Below the pieces are notes generated by a model. The model saw nothing but the letters and a program-made list of their open reading frames with translations. It was not told where the DNA came from and made no database searches. 64,000 nucleotides of DNA from Hellea sp965224755. Its GTDB lineage: Bacteria; Pseudomonadota; Alphaproteobacteria; Caulobacterales; Maricaulaceae. The translations under genes and the position numbers were made by a program. Shown here piece after piece: positions 25,241 through 33,333 of the stretch (its first letter is position 1; every line of letters begins with the position of its first letter). The DNA lies in the NCBI GenBank assembly GCA_965224755.1, contig OZ245061.1, positions 1,550,001 to 1,614,000 on the forward strand, in the 5' to 3' direction.

Positions 25241-27241
25241 CTACCGCCCGGCGCTCTGCCGTCCGCCGCTCGCCGTCTTGGCCCCGCTCGCCATATCGCG
25301 CTCGGCTTTAAATGCTTCCGAGAGTTCTCCATAAAAAGCAATAAGCGCTTGGGTTTGGGGATCTTCTATGAGCGGGTCTGGGGCGGAGAGGGGCTTTCGT
25401 TTTAGGCCTTTATGGGCAGCTCGCATAAAGTCTTTCCAGGCATCGACCGGCAGGAGACCGCCGGTGATTTTGCGCATCGGACTGTTATCGTCATTGCCGA
25501 GCCAGACGCCGGTGGCGTAATCCGCCGTAAAGCCGATAAACCAAGCGTCGCGGTAATCTTGCGAGGTGCCTGTCTTGCCGCCGGCTTGGCGATTTCCGAG
25601 CCGCGCGCCGTGGCCTGTCCCGCTGTCGATAACGTCGCGCAGCATGGAGGTCATTTGCCTTGCGTAAGGCACCGCATAGACGCGGCCCGGCGAGGTATGG
25701 CGGCGTGTGTAAAGCGGGAGTTTGGCGGTATTGGTAATCTGCTCAATCAAGTAACCATCGCGCCGCAGCCCTTCATTGGCAAAAACCATATAGGCCGAGG
25801 TCATGTCTTCCAGCGTCACTTCGGAGGAGCCCAAAGCAATCGAATATTCGGGGCGCATTTCGGTCGAGATACCAAACCGCGTGGCTAGCGATGCTATCCG
25901 CGTTGGGCCGATTTCTGCGCCGACCTGCGCTGCGACCGTGTTGATTGAGAGCTTTAGCGCCTCGCGGATGGTAAGCGGGCCACGATATCTTTTAGTATAG
26001 TTTTCAGGGGCCCAATCCCCGATTTCAGTCGGCTGGTCGATACGGATAGTGCCGGGGGAGAAGCCGTCTTCGAGCGCGGCGGCATAGACAAAAGCTTTGA
26101 ACGCGCTACCCGGTTGGCGCTTAGCCTGCACCGCCCGGTTAAATTTACTGTCGTTATAATCCCGCCCGCCAATCATAGCGCGGATGGCCCCGGTTTGGGT
26201 GTCTATAGAGACCAGCGCGCCTTCGCTGACCTTTTTGCTTTTGCCGTGTTTTGTCAGGACTTTATTGATCGCCTCATGTGCTTTCTTTTGCAGGGCGACA
26301 TCGAGCGTGGTTTTGACGATAAGGTCTTTTTGCTCGCTTCCGATCAGGCCCTGCGCTTGTTCGGCGATGCGGTCGAAAACATGGCCGATAATATCAGGCT
26401 CTATCAGCGGCTTGGCATCTTCGGCCATGACGGGCGGGGCTTTTTCGGCCTCCAACATTTGGTCGAGCGTGATCATATTATTGACGACCATCCTTTGCAT
26501 AACCAGCTTGGAGCGCTGCAATGCGCCTGCGTAGTTTGAGCGCGGGTCATATCGGCTGGGCGCTTTGGGTAGGGCCGCTAGAAGCGCGGCTTCGGAGAGG
26601 TCAAGATTGCGTGCGGATTTACCGAAATAGCGCTGCGCCGCCGCCTCGACGCCGAAGATTTGCGGGCCGAGGCTGATACGGTTGAGATAAAGCTCTAAAA
26701 TTTCGGGCTTGGACATGCGTTCTTCCATATCGCGGGCGAGCCACATTTCCTGAAATTTACGGCGGTAGGTTTTCTCCGGAGTTAGCACCATGTTTTTGAC
26801 AAGCTGCTGGGTTAGGGTCGAGCCGCCTTGGCCCTTACTGCCGGATTTGGTATTTTCCAGCATGGCGCGGAATATGGCTTTATTGTCGATGCCGGTATGT
26901 TCGTAAAAGCGCTCATCCTCGATGGCGAGGAAGGCATCTGCGACATGGCCGGGCATATCGGTCAGCTTCATCGGCTGCCCAATCCACGGGCCGCGGTGCC
27001 CGATGGTGCGTCCGTCTTTATCGAGCAGCGTGATATTGGGCTTAAGGTTCATCTCCCACATGGTCGATTTGTCGGGCAGGTCAGGCAGGCCGTCAAAGAG
27101 GTAGTTTTTAGTCTGAAAATAGCCGATAGCGCCGATCAGGCATAGCGCGGCCAGCGCGGCAAGGATGATATTTCGCTTGCGGCGCGTCTTATTGTCGTTC
27201 GCGACATCGATATCAGCACGATATGTTGGCATGTCTTCCAT
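25241..27241 (-). CDS. Penicillin-binding protein 1A family, bifunctional
   Basis: 666 residues. A cytoplasmic tail and one membrane anchor at about 24-42 precede the GT51 glycosyltransferase domain (EDERFYEHTGID, GGSTLTQQLVKN, LYLNRI). The transpeptidase domain follows with the serine motif SAFK, SINT and KTGT. It polymerises and cross-links peptidoglycan at the outer face of the inner membrane. At 666 residues it lacks the large OB insert of Escherichia coli PBP1A, as is common in the PBP1A/PBP2d subgroup. Divergent from ycgN-like; the two starts are about 20 bases apart. Confidence 0.93.
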   Translation of the reverse strand: MEDMPTYRADIDVANDNKTRRKRNIILAALAALCLIGAIGYFQTKNYLFDGLPDLPDKSTMWEMNLKPNITLLDKDGRTIGHRGPWIGQPMKLTDMPGHVADAFLAIEDERFYEHTGIDNKAIFRAMLENTKSGSKGQGGSTLTQQLVKNMVLTPEKTYRRKFQEMWLARDMEERMSKPEILELYLNRISLGPQIFGVEAAAQRYFGKSARNLDLSEAALLAALPKAPSRYDPRSNYAGALQRSKLVMQRMVVNNMITLDQMLEAEKAPPVMAEDAKPLIEPDIIGHVFDRIAEQAQGLIGSEQKDLIVKTTLDVALQKKAHEAINKVLTKHGKSKKVSEGALVSIDTQTGAIRAMIGGRDYNDSKFNRAVQAKRQPGSAFKAFVYAAALEDGFSPGTIRIDQPTEIGDWAPENYTKRYRGPLTIREALKLSINTVAAQVGAEIGPTRIASLATRFGISTEMRPEYSIALGSSEVTLEDMTSAYMVFANEGLRRDGYLIEQITNTAKLPLYTRRHTSPGRVYAVPYARQMTSMLRDVIDSGTGHGARLGNRQAGGKTGTSQDYRDAWFIGFTADYATGVWLGNDDNSPMRKITGGLLPVDAWKDFMRAAHKGLKRKPLSAPDPLIEDPQTQALIAFYGELSEAFKAERDMASGAKTASGGRQSAGR

Positions 27242-27261
27242 TAGTCTATATGCGAGTCCCT

Positions 27262-27729
27262 ATGAGCAGCAAAACAATTCTTCCCTTCTGGAAAACCAAA
27301 AATATGGCGGAAATGAGCCGCTCGCAGTGGGAAAGCCTATGCGATGGCTGCGGCAAATGCTGTTGTATCCGTCTGGAAGACGAGGATACGGGCGCGATTT
27401 ACATCACTGATGTGGCCTGCAAACTGTTTGATCCGGCAACGTGCCAATGTACGGATTATAAAAATAGGAGCGCGAAAGTGCCGGATTGCGTGACCTTGAC
27501 GCCGGATAATGTCAGCGCTTTAAAATGGATGCCGCGCACATGCGCTTACCGGGTGATCTCCGAGGGCAAAGACCTGCCGGAACATCATCACCTCATAAGC
27601 GGCTCGCGGCAGACCATCCACGAGGCGGGCATGAGCGTGCAAGACGCAGTGACGAGCGAGATTTTCGTGAGCGAGGAAGAGCAGGCGACAAGAATAGTCA
27701 TCTGGCCGGGCGAACCGGATATTGAGTGA
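27262..27729 (+). CDS. YcgN/UPF0260 cysteine-cluster protein
   Basis: 155 residues from the ATG at 27262 (MSSKTIL); an upstream ATG at 27223 would overlap the PBP1A start and is less likely. Cysteine pairs CDGCGKCCCIRL, CQCTDY and PDCVTL match the UPF0260/YkgJ-like cysteine cluster thought to bind a metal centre. Other family blocks are WMPRTCAYRVISEGKDLP and HHLISGSRQTIHEAGMS. Function unknown. Confidence 0.88.
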   Translation: MSSKTILPFWKTKNMAEMSRSQWESLCDGCGKCCCIRLEDEDTGAIYITDVACKLFDPATCQCTDYKNRSAKVPDCVTLTPDNVSALKWMPRTCAYRVISEGKDLPEHHHLISGSRQTIHEAGMSVQDAVTSEIFVSEEEQATRIVIWPGEPDIE

Positions 27730-27750
27730 GCGACCTCCCGCCTCTTTCTC

Positions 27751-27825
27751 TGTTCCCCGCCTTGAGCGGGGACCTCCTGCGTTTGGCACTCTGTTGAGGA
27801 AGGTCCCCGCTCAAGGCGGGGAACA
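27751..27825. repeat. 82-bp-family palindromic repeat, copy 3 (75 bp)
   Basis: Arms TGTTCCCCGCCTTGAGCGGG and GGGGAACA as in copies 1 and 2; the centre reads TGCGTTTGGCACTCTGTTGA, a version of the shared core lacking about seven bases. It follows the YcgN-like gene and precedes the complex I leader. Confidence 0.92.
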
Positions 27826-27993
27826 GGGTAACATCACCCGCCCAAAACTTCGCAGATATTTTGTTATATAATTCTCGTCATTTTCTCTAAGATAGGCGTT
27901 GCATTCGCCTTAGTCCCTGACTAGGTTTCTGCCCGATTATGGACGTTTTAAACGAGTCTGTCAGGGCTCGTTAAAGCAAAACAAAGAGCTGTT
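27826..27993 (+). promoter_or_regulatory. Leader/promoter region of the complex I operon
   Basis: 168 bases without a gene before nuoA. It is A+T-rich at first, with a TATAAT-like box in TTGTTATATAATTC near 27862, although a convincing -35 box is not evident. An inverted repeat AACGAG-N10-CTCGTT at 27951-27972 lies 21 bases before the nuoA ATG and could be an operator or a leader hairpin. Confidence 0.45.
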
Positions 27994-28359
27994 ATGTCTG
28001 AGTTTTTACTCGATTATTTGCCGGTTGTGATTCTCTTTGGAATCGCCACTGCGCTCAGCTTGGTTTTTCTGTTTGTGCCGCTATTGATTGCGCCGAAATC
28101 CGGCGATACCGAAAAACTCTCCACTTATGAATGCGGGTTTAATGCTTTTGACGATAGCCGGATGAAATTTGATGTCCGGTTTTACCTTGTCGCCATTCTC
28201 TTTATTATTTTCGACATAGAAGTCGCCTTCCTCTTTCCCTATGCCGTCTCGCTCGATACTATCGGGTTTTGGGGCTGGTTTGTTGTCATGATCTTCTTAG
28301 CAGAGCTGGCCGTAGGGCTCGCCTATGCGTGGAAGATGGGCGCTTTGGATTGGGAGTAG
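27994..28359 (+). CDS. nuoA: NADH-quinone oxidoreductase subunit A
   Basis: 121 residues, three membrane helices. The conserved loop KLSTYECGFNAFDDSRMKFDVRF between helices 1 and 2 is the ND3-type loop at the quinone site. First gene of a complete complex I operon in the standard alphaproteobacterial order. Located in the inner membrane, at the junction between the peripheral and membrane arms. Confidence 0.97.
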   Translation: MSEFLLDYLPVVILFGIATALSLVFLFVPLLIAPKSGDTEKLSTYECGFNAFDDSRMKFDVRFYLVAILFIIFDIEVAFLFPYAVSLDTIGFWGWFVVMIFLAELAVGLAYAWKMGALDWE

Positions 28360-28363
28360 GGGC

Positions 28364-28930
28364 ATGACCAAGATATTGGCTCCTGCAGGTTCCTCTGCCA
28401 TTGACCTCGGCACGCCCGCTTACGACCCGAAAAAACACGATCCCTATTTTGACGGCATGTCAGACCAGCTTGCCGATAAGGGTTTTATCACAGCGGCGTC
28501 TGATGATTTAGTGACATGGGCGCGGACGGGTAGCTTGATGTGGATGACTTTCGGTCTGGCGTGTTGCGCGGTCGAGATGATGCAAGCCTCTATGCCGCGC
28601 TATGATCTTGAGCGGTTCGGTTTTGCCCCGCGAGCCTCCCCTCGGCAAAGCGATGTTATGATCGTTGCCGGGACGCTGACCAATAAAATGGCCCCGGCTT
28701 TGCGCAAAGTCTATGACCAGATGCCGTTCCCGCGTTATGTTATTTCTATGGGCAGCTGCGCCAATGGCGGCGGCTATTATCATTACAGCTATGCCGTGGT
28801 GCGCGGTTGTGACCGGATTGTCCCTGTCGATATCTATATTCCGGGCTGTCCGCCAACGGCTGAGGCGCTGGTTTATGGTATCCTGCAACTGCAAAAGAAA
28901 ATCCGCCGCGAAGGTAATATTGAGAGATAA
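28364..28930 (+). CDS. nuoB: NADH-quinone oxidoreductase subunit B
   Basis: 188 residues from the ATG at 28364 (MTKILAP), five bases after nuoA; a longer frame would start inside nuoA. Ligands for the terminal cluster N2 are visible: the tandem cysteines in GLACCAVEMM, then SMGSCANGG and PGCPPTAEAL. It hands electrons to quinone. Confidence 0.97.
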   Translation: MTKILAPAGSSAIDLGTPAYDPKKHDPYFDGMSDQLADKGFITAASDDLVTWARTGSLMWMTFGLACCAVEMMQASMPRYDLERFGFAPRASPRQSDVMIVAGTLTNKMAPALRKVYDQMPFPRYVISMGSCANGGGYYHYSYAVVRGCDRIVPVDIYIPGCPPTAEALVYGILQLQKKIRREGNIER

Positions 28931-28933
28931 ATC

Positions 28934-29524
28934 GTGGAAGACCTAAAAGAGCATATCGAAACCAGTCTCGGCGATGCGGTCAATTCGGCTGAGATCACGA
29001 ATGGCGAGCTTACCCTTCAGGCTCGCCGCGCCGAAGTGATGACGGTAATCGCATTTCTACGCGATGATCCGATATGCAAATTCTCATCACTAATTGATAT
29101 TTGCGGCGTTGACTATCCAGCCCGCGAGCGCCGGTTTGATGTTGTTTACCACATGCTCTCTATGGCCCATAATACTCGTATCCGCATCAAAGTGACAACG
29201 GATGAAGAAGTGCCTGTGCACAGCGTCGCGGGCCTCTTCCCCAATGCCGATTGGTATGAACGCGAAGCTTTTGACATGTACGGCATCATCTTTAGCCACC
29301 ATCCCGACCTGCGCCGTATCCTCACCGATTACGGTTTTGAAGGCTATCCGCTACGCAAAGACTTCCCGCTCTCAGGCTTTGTCGAAGTGCGATACGATGA
29401 AGAGCGCAAAGCCGTCGTCTATGAACCGGTGAACCTGCCGCAAGAATACAGAAGCTTCGACTTTATGAGCCCGTGGGAGGGCGCGGAATATGTGCAGGCG
29501 AGTGATGAGAAGGAGGAGGGGTGA
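28934..29524 (+). CDS. nuoC: NADH-quinone oxidoreductase subunit C
   Basis: 196 residues with a GTG start three bases after nuoB. The 30-kDa subunit signature is present as NADWYEREAFDMYGI followed by HPDLRRILTDYGFEGYPLRKDFPL. Peripheral-arm structural subunit that contacts NuoD. Its stop overlaps the start of a small membrane-protein gene (TGATG). Confidence 0.97.
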   Translation: MEDLKEHIETSLGDAVNSAEITNGELTLQARRAEVMTVIAFLRDDPICKFSSLIDICGVDYPARERRFDVVYHMLSMAHNTRIRIKVTTDEEVPVHSVAGLFPNADWYEREAFDMYGIIFSHHPDLRRILTDYGFEGYPLRKDFPLSGFVEVRYDEERKAVVYEPVNLPQEYRSFDFMSPWEGAEYVQASDEKEEG

Positions 29525-29730
29525 TGGCTGCTAACCCGCTATTGCAACTTCTCCCCTTGCTAATAATAGGGCTTGCGCTTGTGCCGCCTTATTGGAAAAT
29601 TTTTGAGCGTTCCGGGTGGCACCCGGCTCTTTCATTGCTAATGGTAGTTCCTTTTGTGAATTTGATATTACTTTGGGTCGTTGCATTCAAAAAGTGGCCG
29701 AGTGATAATATTTCAGGGACTTTCAATTAA
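29524..29730 (+). CDS. Small two-helix membrane protein inside the nuo operon
   Basis: 68 residues from the ATG at 29524, which overlaps the nuoC stop; its own stop overlaps the nuoD start (TAATG). Both joints imply coupled translation with complex I subunits. The protein has two hydrophobic segments, about 5-22 and 35-53, with YWKIFERSGWHPAL between them, a pattern reminiscent of DUF5684-like small membrane proteins. It is not one of the 14 core subunits. It could be an accessory or assembly factor, or an inserted passenger. Function unknown. Confidence 0.78.
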   Translation: MAANPLLQLLPLLIIGLALVPPYWKIFERSGWHPALSLLMVVPFVNLILLWVVAFKKWPSDNISGTFN

Positions 29731-30926
29731 TGACAACAACTGAAGCATTTCTTGAAGGTGATGACCGTAATTTCACCATTAATTTCGGCCCGCAGCATCC
29801 TGCGGCGCATGGGGTGCTTCGCCTTGTGCTGGAACTTGAAGGCGAGGTTGTTGAGCGCGTTGATCCGCATATTGGCCTTTTGCACCGGGGCACAGAAAAG
29901 CTGATTGAGCATAAAACTTACCTGCAAGCGCTCCCGTATTTTGACCGCCTCGATTATGTCGCGCCGATGAACCAAGAACATGCTTTCTGTCTTACCATTG
30001 AAAAATTGATGGGGATTGAAGTGCCGCGCCGCGCTGAATTTATCCGCGTGCTCTATTCTGAAATCGGGCGCATTCTCTCCCATATGTTGAACGTCACCAC
30101 ACAAGCCATGGATGTCGGCGCGCTCACCCCGCCTGTCTGGGGTTTTGAAGAGCGCGAAAAGCTGATGGTGTTTTATGAGCGCGCTTGCGGCTCGCGGATG
30201 CACGCTATGTATTTCCGCCCCGGCGGCGTGCATCAGGATTTGCCGCCCAAATTGATTGCGGATTTGCTCGACTGGTGTGATCAATTTCCGCAAAAACTCA
30301 AGGACATTGAAACGCTGCTAACGGGCAATCGGATTTTCAAACAGCGCAATGTTGATATCGGCGTAGTGTCGAAACAGGATTGTTATGATTGGGGCTTTTC
30401 CGGCGTCATGGTGCGCGGCTCGGGCATCGCTTGGGATCTGCGCCGTAACCAGCCTTATTCAGTTTATAATGAGCTCGATTTCAAAATCCCGCTCGGTAAA
30501 AACGGCGATTGCTATGACCGTTATCTCTGCCGCGTTGACGAGATGTATGAGAGCGTGAAAATCATGCGTCAGTGCCTTGAAATGATGCCCGAAGGCCCGG
30601 TGATGTGCGAAGATAACAAAGTCGCGCCGCCCCGCCGCAGCGAGATGAAACAAAGCATGGAAGCGCTGATCCATCACTTTAAACTCTATACCGAAGGCTT
30701 TCACGTTCCTGCGGGCGAGATTTATAGTTGTGTCGAAGCGCCCAAGGGCGAATTTGGTGTTTATCTGGTGTCCGACGGCTCCAATAAACCTTACCGCTGC
30801 CATATCCGCGCGCCGGGCTTCCCGCATCTTGCGGCGATGGATTATCTCAATAAAGGCCATATGCTCGCCGATGTCTCGGCTATCCTAGGCTCTCTGGATA
30901 TCGTCTTCGGGGAGATCGACCGATGA
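29730..30926 (+). CDS. nuoD: NADH-quinone oxidoreductase subunit D
   Basis: 398 residues. The 49-kDa subunit is recognised from FGPQHPAAHGVLRLVLEL at the N-terminus, HIGLLHRGTEKLIE, and the C-terminal PGFPHLAAMDYL and ILGSLDIVFGEIDR. Related to the large subunit of NiFe hydrogenases but without the nickel-binding cysteines. It forms the quinone pocket with NuoB. Overlaps nuoE by four bases. Confidence 0.97.
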   Translation: MTTTEAFLEGDDRNFTINFGPQHPAAHGVLRLVLELEGEVVERVDPHIGLLHRGTEKLIEHKTYLQALPYFDRLDYVAPMNQEHAFCLTIEKLMGIEVPRRAEFIRVLYSEIGRILSHMLNVTTQAMDVGALTPPVWGFEEREKLMVFYERACGSRMHAMYFRPGGVHQDLPPKLIADLLDWCDQFPQKLKDIETLLTGNRIFKQRNVDIGVVSKQDCYDWGFSGVMVRGSGIAWDLRRNQPYSVYNELDFKIPLGKNGDCYDRYLCRVDEMYESVKIMRQCLEMMPEGPVMCEDNKVAPPRRSEMKQSMEALIHHFKLYTEGFHVPAGEIYSCVEAPKGEFGVYLVSDGSNKPYRCHIRAPGFPHLAAMDYLNKGHMLADVSAILGSLDIVFGEIDR

Positions 30927-31606
30927 GCGCACGCCGCCTTGCCATAAGACAGCCGGAGAGTTTTACGCTTTCGGCTAAGGCCAAAAAAGAGATCGCTAAA
31001 TGGGTCAAGAAATACCCCAAGGGGCGGCAGCGTAGCGCGCTTATTCCTGCGCTCTGGATTGCGCAGAAAGATGCGGAGGGATGGCTGCCTGAACCGGCTC
31101 TGCGCCTGCTCGGGGATATGCTGGATATGCCCTATATCCGCGTTTATGAAGTGGCGACCTTCTACACTATGTTTAATCTCGAACCCGTCGGGACCCATTT
31201 TGTGCAGCTTTGCGGAACTACGCCGTGCTGGCTGCGCGGCTCGGATGACCTTATCGCTATGCTGAAACGCAAAATCGGGCCGCAGCGCTCAATTACTGCA
31301 GACGGAAAATTGTCATGGCTCGAAGTTGAATGTCTCGGCTCTTGCGCCAATGCGCCGATGGTTCAAATCAGTAATAAAGACGGCGATCATTATTATGAAG
31401 ACCTAACCGCGGAGAGCCTTGAAGCCGTGCTTGATGATCTGGTCGCAGGAAAAAAACCTGCGCCGGGGCCGCAAAATAGCCGCCACACATCCGAACCTGA
31501 CGGCGGGGCGATGGTGCTTAATTCCAAAGGTTTTTATAATAAGACCAAGACGCCGACCAAGCTACCTCACGCAGCCAAGAAAGTGAAGGTGAGCCGTCAT
31601 GGTTGA
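30923..31606 (+). CDS. nuoE: NADH-quinone oxidoreductase subunit E
   Basis: 227 residues. The thioredoxin-like 24-kDa domain has the four [2Fe-2S] cysteines in QLCGTTPCWLRG and ECLGSCANAPM. A C-terminal tail of about 55 residues (PGPQNSRHTSEPDGG to KVKVSRHG) extends beyond the domain, as in other alphaproteobacterial NuoE. Part of the NADH dehydrogenase module with NuoF, with which it overlaps by eight bases. Confidence 0.96.
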   Translation: MSARRLAIRQPESFTLSAKAKKEIAKWVKKYPKGRQRSALIPALWIAQKDAEGWLPEPALRLLGDMLDMPYIRVYEVATFYTMFNLEPVGTHFVQLCGTTPCWLRGSDDLIAMLKRKIGPQRSITADGKLSWLEVECLGSCANAPMVQISNKDGDHYYEDLTAESLEAVLDDLVAGKKPAPGPQNSRHTSEPDGGAMVLNSKGFYNKTKTPTKLPHAAKKVKVSRHG

Positions 31607-32906
31607 GCTTCTTCAAGATAAAGACCGGATTTTCACCAATCTCTACGGCTTGCAAGACTGGGGCTTGGAAGGCGCTAAGAAACGCGGCGCTTGGGTTGGG
31701 ACTTCGGCCATGCTGGCCCAAGGTAAGGACTGGATTATTGACCAAGTCAAAGCTTCGGGACTGCGCGGACGGGGCGGGGCTGGGTTCCCGACGGGCCTTA
31801 AATGGTCATTCATGCCCAAAGAGGTCGGCGTGCGGCCGCATTATCTTGTCGTCAATGCCGACGAATCCGAGCCGGGCTCTTGCAAAGACCGCGATATGCT
31901 GCGCCATGATCCGCATTTGCTAATCGAGGGCTGCCTTGTCGCCAGTTTTGCGATGCAGGCCCATGCCTGTTACATCTATGTGCGCGGCGAATATATCCTA
32001 GAGCGCAACCGATTGCAGGCCGCGATTGACGAAGCTTATGCGGCAGGTTTAGTCGGCAAAAATGCCTGCGGGTCGGGCTGGGATTTTGATATTTATATGC
32101 ACCACGGGGCCGGGGCCTATATTTGCGGCGAAGAGACGGCCTTGCTAGAATCGCTCGAAGGCAAAAAAGGCCAGCCGCGCCTCAAGCCGCCATTCCCGGC
32201 AGGGGCGGGGCTTTATGGCTGCCCAACCACGGTCAATAATGTCGAATCCATTGCTGTGGTGCCGACCATCTTGCGCAGAGGCGCGGATTGGTTCACGCAA
32301 TTTGGCCGCGACAATAATAAAGGCACGAAGGTGTTTTCAATTTCGGGTCATGTCAATAAACCGTGTAATGTCGAAGAGGCGCTTTCTATCCCGATGAAGA
32401 CATTGCTCGAAGAATATGCAGGCGGTGTGCGCGGCGGCTGGGATAACCTCAAATGCGTCATTCCGGGCGGTTCATCCGTGCCGCTTCTGCCCAAAGAAAT
32501 TTGCGATACGGTGCTGATGGATTTCGACGCTCTGCGCGAACATCAATCGGGCCTCGGTACAGCGGCGGTCATTGTCATGGATAAATCCACCGACGTTATC
32601 AAAGCCATCGCCCGGCTGAGCTATTTCTATAAACACGAGTCCTGCGGCCAATGCACGCCGTGCCGTGAAGGCACAGGCTGGATGTGGCGGGTGATGGAGC
32701 GCATGGTGCGCGGCGAAGCGGAGACCAGCGAAATTGATATGCTGCTCGACGTGTCCAAACAAGTCGAAGGCCACACCATCTGCGCCCTAGGCGACGCGGC
32801 GGCCTGGCCGATCCAAGGCCTCATCCGCCACTTTAGGCACGAGATCGAAGAGCGCATAGATAATTACCGAAGCGGCAAGCCGGTCTTTGTGCAGGCGGCG
32901 GAGTGA
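31599..32906 (+). CDS. nuoF: NADH-quinone oxidoreductase subunit F (NADH-binding)
   Basis: 435 residues. FMN/NADH-binding segments GLRGRGGAGFPTGLKWSF, NADESEPGSCKDR and AGAYICGEETALLES are present, and the N3 cluster cysteines lie in ESCGQCTPCREGTGW plus a later cysteine in HTICALGDAA. It accepts hydride from NADH. Its stop lies within the GTGA that starts the next small gene. Confidence 0.97.
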   Translation: MVELLQDKDRIFTNLYGLQDWGLEGAKKRGAWVGTSAMLAQGKDWIIDQVKASGLRGRGGAGFPTGLKWSFMPKEVGVRPHYLVVNADESEPGSCKDRDMLRHDPHLLIEGCLVASFAMQAHACYIYVRGEYILERNRLQAAIDEAYAAGLVGKNACGSGWDFDIYMHHGAGAYICGEETALLESLEGKKGQPRLKPPFPAGAGLYGCPTTVNNVESIAVVPTILRRGADWFTQFGRDNNKGTKVFSISGHVNKPCNVEEALSIPMKTLLEEYAGGVRGGWDNLKCVIPGGSSVPLLPKEICDTVLMDFDALREHQSGLGTAAVIVMDKSTDVIKAIARLSYFYKHESCGQCTPCREGTGWMWRVMERMVRGEAETSEIDMLLDVSKQVEGHTICALGDAAAWPIQGLIRHFRHEIEERIDNYRSGKPVFVQAAE

Positions 32907-33151
32907 GTTGGATGAAAGCATTTGTAAAATGCCTTCTGGCGAATATATTATATGGTTTTGGGCTTATTGCACCTTGGTTTTTTGGTGTCTTCGCATCACT
33001 AGCGGTAATGCCTCGCGAGTGGATATCAACTTATTGGTACCTTGGGAGTATTTTTTGTTCCTTGATCGCGTGTATGATTGCAATGGAAATGTTGTTGCCA
33101 CATCCGTTACCATTCAAAAGATATTTAGAAACTGAAGAGCTTTCACGATGA
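32903..33151 (+). CDS. Small membrane protein between nuoF and nuoG
   Basis: 82 residues from a GTG overlapping the nuoF stop (an ATG at 32912 is the alternative). Two hydrophobic stretches, about 7-36 and 45-66, suggest two membrane helices with short ends; the tail is LPHPLPFKRYLETEEL. The DNA is visibly richer in A and T than the surrounding nuo genes. Its last bases overlap the next small gene (ATGA). I do not recognise the family. Either an accessory complex I factor or acquired DNA carried in the operon. Confidence 0.65.
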   Translation: MSWMKAFVKCLLANILYGFGLIAPWFFGVFASLAVMPREWISTYWYLGSIFCSLIACMIAMEMLLPHPLPFKRYLETEELSR

Positions 33152-33330
33152 CATTCAACTACGAAACACTCTCAAAGATATTGGACCACAGTGAAGAACT
33201 ACATGAGCGACCCTTAGCGCATATGCTAAAAGCATTGCAGGCGATTGTTGAGGAAACTGAATCGCAAAGGCGAGAAATAGAAAAACTTAAGTCGGAAATT
33301 GTTACTTTGAAAAAGCTTGAGGACTCATAG
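33148..33330 (+). CDS. Small coiled-coil protein between nuoF and nuoG
   Basis: 60 residues, ATG overlapping the stop of the preceding gene by four bases and followed three bases later by nuoG. Residues 15-58 are almost entirely helical with heptad-like spacing (ALQAIVEETESQRREIEKL), so a short coiled coil is likely. No cysteine, signal or membrane segment. A+T-rich like its upstream partner. Unknown function. Confidence 0.6.
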   Translation: MTFNYETLSKILDHSEELHERPLAHMLKALQAIVEETESQRREIEKLKSEIVTLKKLEDS

Positions 33331-33333
33331 AGA

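Noticed and set aside
32887..33135. Alternative 82-residue frame overlapping the small gene after nuoF
   Set aside because: It starts inside nuoF in another frame. The 32903 frame has a coupled start, coherent membrane helices and a coupled end.
32903..33330. Confident toxin-antitoxin call for the nuoF-nuoG pair
   Set aside because: Gene size and order would fit, but no toxin or antitoxin motif is visible; kept only as one possibility.
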